From positions 62,001 to 126,000 of the forward strand of contig NZ_VZOW01000007.1 of the NCBI RefSeq assembly GCF_008801835.1: DNA of 64,000 nucleotides, written 5' to 3'. A program made the translations under genes and the position numbers. Each line of letters begins with the position of its first letter. Within the stretch, counting starts at the first letter, position 1. The stretch comes from Cupriavidus pauculus (GTDB lineage Bacteria; Pseudomonadota; Gammaproteobacteria; Burkholderiales; Burkholderiaceae). The notes under the pieces are model-generated. The model saw nothing but the letters and a program-made list of their open reading frames with translations. It searched no databases and had not been told where the DNA came from. Below, one piece after another: positions 51,249-58,567 of the stretch.

Positions 51249-52865
51249 ATGCCCGAGGAGAACATGCCCGATTTTTCGCCTGCCCACGTCTGGTCTACGC
51301 GCATCAAGCGCGTCGCGCGATCGACCCTCGCGGCGTCTGTCGCCGTCCTGTGTGCGACTGCGGCGGCGCACGCCGCGGCACTGGACAGCGCTCAGCTCGC
51401 GCAGGCGGCGGATCGCGCGGCCGCGGCCAGCTATCGCGAATGGGTGGAACTGCTGGCGATTCCGAACGATGCCACCGTGCCTGCCGATATCCAGAAAAAT
51501 GCCGACTGGCTGGTGAAGGCGTTCGGCAGGCGCGGCTTCCAGGCGCGCACGCTTGGCAACGGCGACAAACCGATGGTCTATGCGGAATACCGTGCGCCGG
51601 CCGCGGCAGGCGGCGCAGCGCGCAAGACCGTGCTGTTCTACATGCACCTGGATGGGCAGTCGGTCACGCCGTCGCAATGGGCGCAGAAGAGTCCATGGGA
51701 GGCCACGCTCAAGGCGCGCAGCGCCGACGGCAAGTGGGAGCCGCTGCCGCTCGAGAAGCTGTACGGCGGCCAGGTGGACCCGGAGTGGCGCCTGTTTGCG
51801 CGCTCGTCGTCGGACGACAAGGGCCCCATCGTGATGTTCCTCGCCGCGTTCGATGCGCTCAAGGCAGCTGGAGTCGACCCTGGCGTCGACATCAAGGTGC
51901 TGCTCGATTCCGAGGAGGAAAAGGGCTCGCCGTCACTGGGCCGTGTCATCGCAGAAAATCTTGCGCTGCTGCGCAACGACGGCATGATCATCTTTGACGG
52001 CCCGATGCACCAGAGCAACCAGCCGACGCTGGTGTTTGGCAATCGCGGCATCCAGCTCGTGCAGCTGAAAGTGTTTGGCGCCACTCAGGGGCTGCATAGC
52101 GGCCACTATGGCAACTATTCCGCCAATCCCGTGCAACGCATGGCAAGCCTGCTGGCATCGATGAAGGATGACAGCGGCCGCGTGACCATCCCCGGCTACT
52201 ACAGTGCGGTGAAGATCGACGACCGTGCCCGCCAGGTCATGGCGGCGGTCCCCGATGACGAGGCGGCGCTCAAGCGCCGGCTGGGCATTGCCACCACCGA
52301 AAAGGTAGGGGCCAACTATCAGGAAGCGATGCAGTACCCGAGCCTAAACGTGCGAGGCATCGTTGCCGGCGACGTGGGGCCCAAGGCGCGCACCATCATT
52401 CCGGAGGTGGCGATAGCCGACATCGACATCCGCACCGTTCCCGAAACTACGCCCGAAAGCCTTGTGGCGATGCTGCGGGCGCATATTGAAAAGCAGGGCT
52501 ATCACCTTGTGAACGGCGAACCAACGGCCGAAGAACGCGCGCGCTATGCAAAGCTGGCCGCATTAAGTGCCGACGAGGTCTCGGCGTCCAGTTCGGCTGC
52601 ACGCACCGATCTGAATGCGCCGATCAGCAAGTGGCTGCAGTCGGTGATGCAGGACACCTACGGCAAGCCGCCGGTGCAGATCCGCATGATGGGCGGCACC
52701 GTGCCGACGGGCGCGGCGGTGCAGGCGCTGAAATCGCCGTTTGTGATCGTTCCGCTGGTCAATGCCGACAACAACCAGCACAGCTTTGACGAGAACATGC
52801 GGCTGGGTAACTACCGCGACGGCATTCGCACGGTCATGGGGATCCTGCAGACTCCGTTCAAGTAG
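51249..52865 (+). CDS. Exported M20-family metallopeptidase
   Basis: A 538-residue M20 peptidase. It has a signal peptide (KRVARSTLAASVAVLCATAAAHAAALD), so it acts in the periplasm. Metal-site residues are recognisable in order: FYMHLDGQ, ARSSSDDKGPI, LLDSEEEKGSPS, the dimerisation-domain motif TQGLHSGHYGN, and QHSFDENM near the C-terminus. The family cleaves dipeptides or deacylates amino acids. An alternative ATG 5 codons further (51264) has a better GAGGAG. Stand-alone; the exact substrate is unknown. Confidence 0.9.
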   Translation: MPEENMPDFSPAHVWSTRIKRVARSTLAASVAVLCATAAAHAAALDSAQLAQAADRAAAASYREWVELLAIPNDATVPADIQKNADWLVKAFGRRGFQARTLGNGDKPMVYAEYRAPAAAGGAARKTVLFYMHLDGQSVTPSQWAQKSPWEATLKARSADGKWEPLPLEKLYGGQVDPEWRLFARSSSDDKGPIVMFLAAFDALKAAGVDPGVDIKVLLDSEEEKGSPSLGRVIAENLALLRNDGMIIFDGPMHQSNQPTLVFGNRGIQLVQLKVFGATQGLHSGHYGNYSANPVQRMASLLASMKDDSGRVTIPGYYSAVKIDDRARQVMAAVPDDEAALKRRLGIATTEKVGANYQEAMQYPSLNVRGIVAGDVGPKARTIIPEVAIADIDIRTVPETTPESLVAMLRAHIEKQGYHLVNGEPTAEERARYAKLAALSADEVSASSSAARTDLNAPISKWLQSVMQDTYGKPPVQIRMMGGTVPTGAAVQALKSPFVIVPLVNADNNQHSFDENMRLGNYRDGIRTVMGILQTPFK

Positions 52866-52867
52866 AC

Positions 52868-52900
52868 CGCCGGCGGGGCGCTGGGTCCAGCTCGCCGGCG
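52868..52900. terminator. GC-rich hairpin between convergent M20 and MarR genes
   Basis: CGCCGGCG at 52868-52875 and again at 52893-52900 can pair around a 17-nt loop. No T-run follows, so an intrinsic terminator is uncertain, but its position between two convergent stops fits. Confidence 0.35.
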
Positions 52901-52921
52901 CCGCCTGTTCCCCGGTATCGC

Positions 52922-53455
52922 CTATTCCTCTTTGCCCGATCCGGTGCAGATGCCGTGCAGCTTGCGCAGGCCGGTATAGAGCCCGCGCCGCTCTTCCGGG
53001 CTGAGCAGGCGAATCACCGAAGCCTGGCCGCGCCGCGCCAGTGGAATGACCTGCGCATGCAACGCAGCGCCCGCTTCACTGATCGTGCATGCGAGGCGCT
53101 TGCGTGGCGTGGTGCCTTCGGACTGCAGCGTCACCAGGCCGCGATCCTCAAGCAGCCGCAGCGTGCGGCTGACCAGTGCCTTATCCGAGGTGGATTGCTT
53201 GACCAATTCGGCAAACGACATCGGCTCGCCATGCGCCAGCAACGCCAGAATCCGCCACTCGGGCACGGTGAGGTCGAACTGCGTGGCATACGGTTCCGTC
53301 ACACTGCTGCGCAGGGCGGTCACCAGTTGGCTCAGCATCGTGGTGAGAAAGTCGTTCACGGTCAGGCCGTTGCCGGCTTCGTCGAGATTCGACCAGGGGT
53401 CGGAGCCCTCGACGGGGGCGGAAGCGCTACGAGGTGTGCTGGACATGACGGGCAA
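52922..53455 (-). CDS. MarR-family transcriptional regulator
   Basis: A 177-residue MarR-type winged helix-turn-helix protein: a variable N-terminal 40 residues, dimer helix VNDFLTTMLSQLVTALRSSV, then the DNA-binding block LTVPEWRILALLAHGEPMSFAELVKQSTSDKALVSRTLRLLEDRGLVTLQSEG and RLACTISEAG. MarR proteins usually regulate a divergent neighbour; the divergent gene is the C58-like one at 53865, 409 bp away, with a 15-bp palindrome between them. The target is not established. Confidence 0.88.
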   Translation of the reverse strand: MPVMSSTPRSASAPVEGSDPWSNLDEAGNGLTVNDFLTTMLSQLVTALRSSVTEPYATQFDLTVPEWRILALLAHGEPMSFAELVKQSTSDKALVSRTLRLLEDRGLVTLQSEGTTPRKRLACTISEAGAALHAQVIPLARRGQASVIRLLSPEERRGLYTGLRKLHGICTGSGKEE

Positions 53456-53864
53456 GGCAGTAATGAGCGCCGCGGCTGCGGCCGGAAACCGGTCGCGATT
53501 GTCTCATACAGCGATATGGCTGGACGCAGCCCAACGGGGTCGGCCTTTGGGACACCCAAAATCGTGTCTCCGTCGGGCATATCGCTTCGGCAGCGGCGCG
53601 TTGCATCGGTCTCCTGTTGCGCCGATGGTCAGCGTTTGTGATCCTCAATTACTGTTGCAGCACGGTCCTTTGGGGGACTTGCGATGGCCGGGGGCCAACC
53701 CGCGCCGAGCCCTCAGGCGCAAATTGCGCCAACGCAAAGAAGCCCGGAATGCATGTAGTTGCTGAGGGTGTGGCACGCGGCGAATTGCTACAGTGCACGC
53801 GCTGGAAAGCGCCACAGGTAGTCAATTCTTCGTGTGGCGGAAAGAAACTCTCACGCCATTATTC
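53456..53864. other. Divergent promoter region of marR and the first C58-like gene
   Basis: A 409-bp stretch without a gene I can support. Its right half (from about 53750) becomes notably AT-rich and merges into the low-G+C first C58-like gene. A perfect 15-bp palindrome is at 53716-53730. Confidence 0.45.
53716..53730. promoter_or_regulatory. Perfect 15-bp palindrome between marR and the C58-like gene
   Basis: GGCGCAA-A-TTGCGCC is a perfect 7+1+7 inverted repeat, the size of a MarR-type site. It is 261 bp before the MarR start and 135 bp before the C58-like start, so its assignment to either gene is uncertain. Confidence 0.45.
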
Positions 53865-54509
53865 ATGCCAATTTTTTATAACACTGGGACCAATAAGGCC
53901 ATAGGCCTGCAGCAACTTTATCGGAAGCGTTCTTTGAAACCTGCCGGGCACTGCGTGATCGAGGGGATGTGCATGGGTTTGAGTATCACGTGGATTCGCC
54001 GCATGCAGTTGGGTTGGAGCTTCAGTTACGTGCCGGACGAGATCGAAGCGATGATCAATCAGCAGTTCTACACATTCGGCTTTTTACCGTCAGTGGCCAG
54101 AGACAGTGCGGAACCTGACAGTGATGACGAACATGAGGAACAAGAGGAGGTGGCTCATAACCGCATGCCCGGCCTATACGCACAAGACCCGGTTTTTATC
54201 GAGCTACTTGCTTTGCATGGACTGGAGGGGCTGTATCGGGGCGAGCTCGGTCCACACGATGTGCACCTGTTAGTTGCCGAGGCCCTGTACAACAACGATC
54301 CTGTGAGGACTTATCTGCTCTGTGCGAAGCTCCATGTGCACGCCATGGCGATCCGAGACGGCAACATTGCGATATTCGACTCCAATACTGGTACGACGGT
54401 ATTTTCCGTTAGAGAGGAGATGGATGAGGCACGTCTTTTGGCGTATCTCGCCAGTTTGGTTTCGGACTGTACTAACAAGGCCTTTGGCGTAATGGAATTG
54501 AGATATTGA
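53865..54509 (+). CDS. Candidate YopT-type (C58-like) cysteine protease, paralogue 1
   Basis: A 214-residue protein that I compare with the two genes at 57075 and 57774. Conserved points are EGMCMGLSITWIRR with Cys36, LHVHAMAIRDG with His159 and IAIFDSNTG with Asp172, a Cys-His-Asp order and spacing like YopT-type C58 papain-like proteases (YopT: Cys139, His258, Asp274). The N-terminus MPIFYNTGTN aligns with MPKFYPAAVN of paralogue 2, supporting the ATG at 53865. A central acidic stretch DSDDEHEEQEE is unique to this copy. No signal peptide or chaperone signature is seen. The base composition is visibly AT-richer than its neighbours, suggesting recent acquisition. Identity as a protease or effector is inference. 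Confidence 0.65.
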   Translation: MPIFYNTGTNKAIGLQQLYRKRSLKPAGHCVIEGMCMGLSITWIRRMQLGWSFSYVPDEIEAMINQQFYTFGFLPSVARDSAEPDSDDEHEEQEEVAHNRMPGLYAQDPVFIELLALHGLEGLYRGELGPHDVHLLVAEALYNNDPVRTYLLCAKLHVHAMAIRDGNIAIFDSNTGTTVFSVREEMDEARLLAYLASLVSDCTNKAFGVMELRY

Positions 54510-54537
54510 TGTATTGATGCGTTGATGTGTTGAACTC
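54506..54537 (+). repeat. 8-bp imperfect tandem repeat across a stop codon
   Basis: TTGATGTA, TTGATGCG, TTGATGTG and a decayed TTGAACTC lie head to tail. The first copy includes the TGA stop of the C58-like gene (54507-54509). It may be a slippage-prone site or a trace of rearrangement at the edge of the island. Confidence 0.5.
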
Positions 54538-54677
54538 GATTGAATCGCCGCACCTCGACATGCCGTCGGCTGGCGCGGCGGCCCACCGTCCGGCTGTTCC
54601 GACGGCGGCATGACGGGAGCGCGGCGCAGTGAATGGCCTCCCGCGCCCCTGATGCGTTCGTTCCGACTGGCCAGCCG

Positions 54678-55418
54678 TCAGGCCGCAAATCCGCCGTCCA
54701 CGTTCAGGCTTGCACCGGTGACAAAGCTCGATTCCGGGCCGGCCAGATACGCCACCATGCTGGCAATTTCTTCGGGCCGTGCATGTCGCGGCAATGCCAT
54801 CAGGCCATGAAGCGATTGCGCGAAATCGGAGGTTTCCGGATTCATATCCGTATTCACCGGGCCCGGCTGCACGTTATTGACGGTAATGCCCTTGGGCCCC
54901 AGGTCGCGCGCCATCCCTTGCACCAGCCCCTTCAGGGCCGATTTGCTCATCGCATACGCGGCGCCGCCGGGGAACGGCATGCGGTCCGCGTTTGTGCTGC
55001 CGATGTTGATGATGCGTCCGCCTTCGCCCATATGTGCCAGTGCAGCCTTAGATGCGACAAACACGGCGCGCACGTTGACGGCCAGTGTCTTGTCGAAATC
55101 CTCGAGTGAAAACTGGTCGACCGGGCCCAGAAACAGTACGCCGGCGTTGTTCACCAGGATGTCGATCTTGCCGAAATGGTTCGCGGCCTCGTTGATGGCG
55201 CGCGTGACGGCGGCCGCGTCCGCGGCGTCCGCCTGATAGGCGTGCGCCCGGCCGCCGGCGGCCTGGATCGATTCAACCAGTTGCTGCGCGCCGGCGCCCG
55301 AGCTTTGGTAAGTGAAAGCCACGGCGGCGCCGTCACGGGCCAGGCGACGCACAATCGCAGCGCCAATGCCGCGCGAGCCACCGGTAACGAAAGCGACCTT
55401 GTTAGAAAGCGAAGTCAT
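54678..55418 (-). CDS. BdcA-like short-chain dehydrogenase/reductase
   Basis: A 246-residue classical SDR: Rossmann motif VAFVTGGSRGIGAAIVRRLARDG, NNAG in DILVNNAGVLF, catalytic Ser in INIGSTNADRM, and YAMSKSALKGL with the Tyr-Lys pair, then QPGPVNTDMNPE. The stretch GGRIINIGSTNADRMPFPGGAAYAMSK and the MNPE ending resemble E. coli BdcA, an SDR that binds cyclic-di-GMP, though here the catalytic Tyr/Lys are intact. It is divergent from a LysR gene across 111 bp with a perfect CTACCGGTAG palindrome. Redox substrate unknown. Confidence 0.85.
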   Translation of the reverse strand: MTSLSNKVAFVTGGSRGIGAAIVRRLARDGAAVAFTYQSSGAGAQQLVESIQAAGGRAHAYQADAADAAAVTRAINEAANHFGKIDILVNNAGVLFLGPVDQFSLEDFDKTLAVNVRAVFVASKAALAHMGEGGRIINIGSTNADRMPFPGGAAYAMSKSALKGLVQGMARDLGPKGITVNNVQPGPVNTDMNPETSDFAQSLHGLMALPRHARPEEIASMVAYLAGPESSFVTGASLNVDGGFAA

Positions 55419-55472
55419 GATGGATTCCTTTGTATCGGGAGAAGGTGACCCAAGTATGGTCGGCGGAATCCC

Positions 55473-55498
55473 CTACCGGTAGTATCTAATCGGTAGTA
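55473..55498. promoter_or_regulatory. LysR operator-like site with CTACCGGTAG palindrome
   Basis: CTACCGGTAG at 55473-55482 is a perfect 10-bp palindrome; CGGTAGTA recurs at 55478-55485 and 55491-55498, a direct repeat of 13-bp period. It lies in the 111-bp region between the divergent SDR and LysR genes and is a good candidate for the LysR binding site. Confidence 0.55.
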
Positions 55499-55529
55499 AC
55501 TTTTTCAACCATTGGTATATGCTGACGCG

Positions 55530-56453
55530 ATGGAAGCCCTGAACCTGCTCGAATCCTTTGTGCATAGTGCGGACACCGGCAGCTTTTCCGCTGCCGCGCG
55601 CCGGCTAGGCCTGACGCCCGCGGCCGTCAGCAAGAATGTGGCCCGGCTGGAAAACCATCTCGGCTTGCGCCTGTTCCAGCGCAGCACCCGTAAGCTCACG
55701 CTGACCATGGGTGGCGAGCAGTTTTTCCGTCAGGTGTCCGATCCGTTCTTTACCTTGCGCGATGCGTTTGCCAGCGCCGCGCAGGACGATGGCAAACCTG
55801 CGGGCGTACTCAAGGTCAGCATGGGCGTGGCCTTCGGCCGCGAATATCTGGTGCCGTTGCTTGGAGAATTCCTCGACCGCTATCCGGCGATCGTGCCGGA
55901 CTGGCATTTCGACAACCGCACGGTGGACCTGATCGCGGGCGGCTTCGATGTGGCAATCGGCGGCGGCATCGAATTGACCGAAGGCCTGATCGTGCGCGAA
56001 TTGGCGCGTAGCCACGTGGTGGCGACGGCGTCGCCATCGTTCATGAAGGGGCGCTCCATGCCGCGGCATCCGTCGGATCTGGCCGCGTTCGATGGCATCG
56101 CGCGGCGTTCGGTGTCTTCCGGGCGGCTGCGTGTGTGGAACCTGCGCAATCAGGTCGGCGAGCAGGCGCTGGCCGAACCGCGCACGCGGATGATTTTCGA
56201 TGACCCCGAGGCCATGGCCTACGCCGCGATGCAAGGGCTGGGCGTGGCGCTGTTGCCGATGCCGCATGCGGCGCCGTGGCTCGAACGCGGCGATCTCGTG
56301 CGTTTGTTACCGGGCTGGTCGGCCGATATTGGCCCGCTCGCGCTGTATTACCCGAATCGCAAGTTGTTGCCGTCCAAGACGCGGGTGTTCGTCGAATTCA
56401 TCGTCGACGCTTTTCAAAGCAAGGGTCTTGCGCGCCGGTTCAGTGCGCGATAA
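55530..56453 (+). CDS. LysR-family transcriptional regulator
   Basis: A 307-residue LysR regulator of the group next to SDR/quinone reductase genes. HTH at residues 1-60 (MEALNLLESFVHSADTGSFS; AAARRLGLTPAAVSKNVARL), linker, then the effector domain (GVLKVSMGVAFGREYLVPLLGEF, GGFDVAIGGGIELTEGL, DDPEAMAYAAMQGLGVALLP). The start is at 55530; a TTG 6 codons upstream is unlikely. It probably represses or activates the divergent SDR gene through the CTACCGGTAG site. Confidence 0.9.
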   Translation: MEALNLLESFVHSADTGSFSAAARRLGLTPAAVSKNVARLENHLGLRLFQRSTRKLTLTMGGEQFFRQVSDPFFTLRDAFASAAQDDGKPAGVLKVSMGVAFGREYLVPLLGEFLDRYPAIVPDWHFDNRTVDLIAGGFDVAIGGGIELTEGLIVRELARSHVVATASPSFMKGRSMPRHPSDLAAFDGIARRSVSSGRLRVWNLRNQVGEQALAEPRTRMIFDDPEAMAYAAMQGLGVALLPMPHAAPWLERGDLVRLLPGWSADIGPLALYYPNRKLLPSKTRVFVEFIVDAFQSKGLARRFSAR

Positions 56454-56483
56454 GCGCGTCCGGAAGATATCCGGCATGCAGCA

Positions 56484-56942
56484 CTACCTGGGGTGTCGGG
56501 CAACCAGCACGACATAGTGCGAGTTGGCAATCGATGTGCCATCGAGCCGCACCAGCCCGCGATCGACCAGCGCGGCGATGCGATACCACGGCACCTGGAC
56601 ATAGCGCGCCGCGGCCGTATCGAACACGCGCACGCTGCCCGTAAATTCTCCGGTCACCGCGGAAAACTGCAGGCTCGCGCGATGCCCATCGCGCAGGCTC
56701 TTGAGAATCATCTTCTGCTTTGCGGTGAGCTTGTCTGGTCGTAGGACAGGGGTCATTGCAGGTTCCGGCGCTGCAGATTTGTCGAACCGGATAGCCTCTG
56801 CCTTGAATGCCAATGTCGCAACCGCTTGAATGAGTGATTTCTCCGTTCTTTGTTTTTCGTCAGTCGCTTGCGTGACGGCGAGCCGATGCAGCTCTGCTGC
56901 CCGTGCCAACGCGCCGCGCACTTTCCAGACGCGGCTGCGCAT
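56484..56942 (-). CDS. Hypothetical protein within the C58-like gene island
   Basis: A protein of up to 152 residues that I do not recognise. The C-terminal 90 residues (from MTPVLRPDKLTAKQKMILKS) contain a compact domain ending VRLDGTSIANSHYVVLVARHPR; upstream are Ala-rich helices (ALARAAELHRLAVTQATDEK and more). The start is uncertain: ATG at 56942 or at 56756 (91 residues); neither has a strong ribosome binding site. Convergent with the LysR gene and head-to-head with the second C58-like gene. No motif of secretion chaperone or immunity protein is clear, and the function is open. Confidence 0.5.
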   Translation of the reverse strand: MRSRVWKVRGALARAAELHRLAVTQATDEKQRTEKSLIQAVATLAFKAEAIRFDKSAAPEPAMTPVLRPDKLTAKQKMILKSLRDGHRASLQFSAVTGEFTGSVRVFDTAAARYVQVPWYRIAALVDRGLVRLDGTSIANSHYVVLVARHPR

Positions 56943-57074
56943 CAGCGGCACACGGATGGCAATGATCCGATACAGCAATTGATCTGTGGTAACGGTCGCG
57001 GCGACGGGGGCAAGTAGATTGACGCTTCTTATTTTTCTGCCCGCGTCAGCATATGCGCGGGCGTTGTCAATCCG

Positions 57075-57692
57075 ATGCCAAAGTTCTATCCCGCCGCGGT
57101 CAACCGCAGTTTTGCCACGCTCGGAGTTCCCTATCGGCGCGGCACCTGCGTGCCAATGGCGGCCGCCGTATCGCCCGGGCTGTGCCTCGGATTCTCGATG
57201 GCATGGATCCGGCGCTTGCGAGAGGGCAAGCCCATGAGCTATGTGCCGAGTGAAGTGGAAGCGGCCATCGGCCAGTGCTGCTATGTATTCGAATACGGTG
57301 CGCGCGGCCAACCATGGCCGGAAGGAGTCAGCTTCGAGATGTTTTCGCCGGGGCTTGCGATAAAGATGCCCGGCTTGCTTCGACATTGCGAGCGCTTGAA
57401 TCTGACACCCATCGATTGGGGCGAGCAATCGGGCCACACGATCTCATACCTGCTCCATGCGGGACACCGGCCGCATCTGCTTAGAACCTTTCTGCTGGTT
57501 GCGGCCAGCCATGCGGTGGCGTTGGCAAGGAAGAACGACTGCATCGCACTGTTCGACCCCAGCACAGGCATTGTCACACTCGATGCTGAGGATGCTTTCG
57601 CTGATGGGCGGCTGGCGCGATGCCTGAACGGGCTGCCCGAAGATTCACCACACCGCGGGATTGGCGTACTCGAACTCAGGTCGCGACGGTAA
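57075..57692 (+). CDS. Candidate YopT-type (C58-like) cysteine protease, paralogue 2
   Basis: A 205-residue protein. Motifs shared with the other two: SPGLCLGFSMAWIRRL with Cys37, SYVPSEVEAAIGQ, LRTFLLVAASHAVAL with His146, and CIALFDPSTG with Asp161; the C-terminus GIGVLELRSRR matches GVMELRY of paralogue 1. The Cys-His distance is 109 and the His-Asp distance 15, close to the C58 pattern (119 and 16 in YopT). A few extra cysteines occur (CCYVF). No signal sequence. It has 132 bp of upstream space and is followed by paralogue 3 after 81 bp. Assignment as a protease is inferred. Confidence 0.65.
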   Translation: MPKFYPAAVNRSFATLGVPYRRGTCVPMAAAVSPGLCLGFSMAWIRRLREGKPMSYVPSEVEAAIGQCCYVFEYGARGQPWPEGVSFEMFSPGLAIKMPGLLRHCERLNLTPIDWGEQSGHTISYLLHAGHRPHLLRTFLLVAASHAVALARKNDCIALFDPSTGIVTLDAEDAFADGRLARCLNGLPEDSPHRGIGVLELRSRR

Positions 57693-57773
57693 GCCGGCAC
57701 TCGCATCTGTGCACCGCGGCGCACTGTGGCAATGCGATGGCTCGCGCTTGATTTGGGGTAAATGAGGACGGAA

Positions 57774-58451
57774 ATGTCGCCGGTATATTGCCGCTTTTTG
57801 GCCGGAACAGCGGCCAAGTACCGTTCGCGTGGGCAACAAAAAATGATGACGTTTCTGAAGGGTGCCTCGTCGGGATCCATCGTCTTTGGGCAAACCTATC
57901 AACGGCGTACGGCCATTCCAAAGGGACCAACGACGTCTCCCGGCACCTGTCTGGGCATGGCCCTCGCCTGGATCCGGCATCTGCATGCCGGCGGCGATTT
58001 CGAATACATGCCAACGGACTTCGAAGGCGCACTAAACCAGTTCGGTTGCTACGCATTTCCAGTCCTGCGTGTTGTCGATCCGGCGCTAGCCGCTGAGGAC
58101 AATTCAGCCTTTCTTCCCGACGACGCAGTCCGGCGTCCCATCCTCATTGCCTACTGCACGCGGGTGGGATTCACCCCGATCCACAAAGGTGTACGTGCGC
58201 CGGAAGGTGTGACCCGACTGGCGAAGGAATGCTGCCGCAGCCCCGGATTGCGGACGTTCATTCTCGCCAGCGACTTCCATGCCACGGCGCTGGCGGTAAG
58301 AGGCAAAGATATCGCCGTGTACGATTCCGCAGAAGGTATTGGCATTTTTCGGCAGCGCACCGCATTGGACGATGAAGTGATGACGAAGTGGTTCCGGACC
58401 TTGCCAGGAAACGGTGTGCCGCTGATCGGCGTGCTGGAACTGACTTACTGA
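57774..58451 (+). CDS. Candidate YopT-type (C58-like) cysteine protease, paralogue 3
   Basis: A 225-residue protein if the ATG at 57774 (GAGGA upstream) is used; alignment with the other copies favours 57843, which gives 202 residues. Motifs: SPGTCLGMALAWIRHL with Cys36 (counting from 57843), FEYMPTDFEGALNQ, LRTFILASDFHATAL with His146 and DIAVYDSAEG with Asp161. Overall identity with paralogues 1 and 2 is low apart from these blocks and GVLELTY at the end, so the family has diverged strongly. It is convergent with mdcH. Function inferred only from the triad. Confidence 0.65.
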   Translation: MSPVYCRFLAGTAAKYRSRGQQKMMTFLKGASSGSIVFGQTYQRRTAIPKGPTTSPGTCLGMALAWIRHLHAGGDFEYMPTDFEGALNQFGCYAFPVLRVVDPALAAEDNSAFLPDDAVRRPILIAYCTRVGFTPIHKGVRAPEGVTRLAKECCRSPGLRTFILASDFHATALAVRGKDIAVYDSAEGIGIFRQRTALDDEVMTKWFRTLPGNGVPLIGVLELTY

Positions 58452-58567
58452 GCCCGTAAATTTAGCAAAAACGTCCGCTCCCCCTCCCACCGGCATCCAT
58501 CGCTCGCCCCTCCAGTCTCCGCTACGACAGACACGAATCCAGGATGAAACCTCGGCGCGCCGACGGC

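Noticed and set aside
53617-53904. Small Cys-rich plus-strand frame before the first C58-like gene
   Set aside because: No ribosome binding site or family pattern, overlapping the true C58-like start region; taken as chance.
53456-58500. hrpII-box (TTCG-N16-TTCG) or other type III secretion promoter before the C58-like genes
   Set aside because: I looked upstream of all three genes and found no pair with that spacing, so secretion by a type III system is not supported by promoters.
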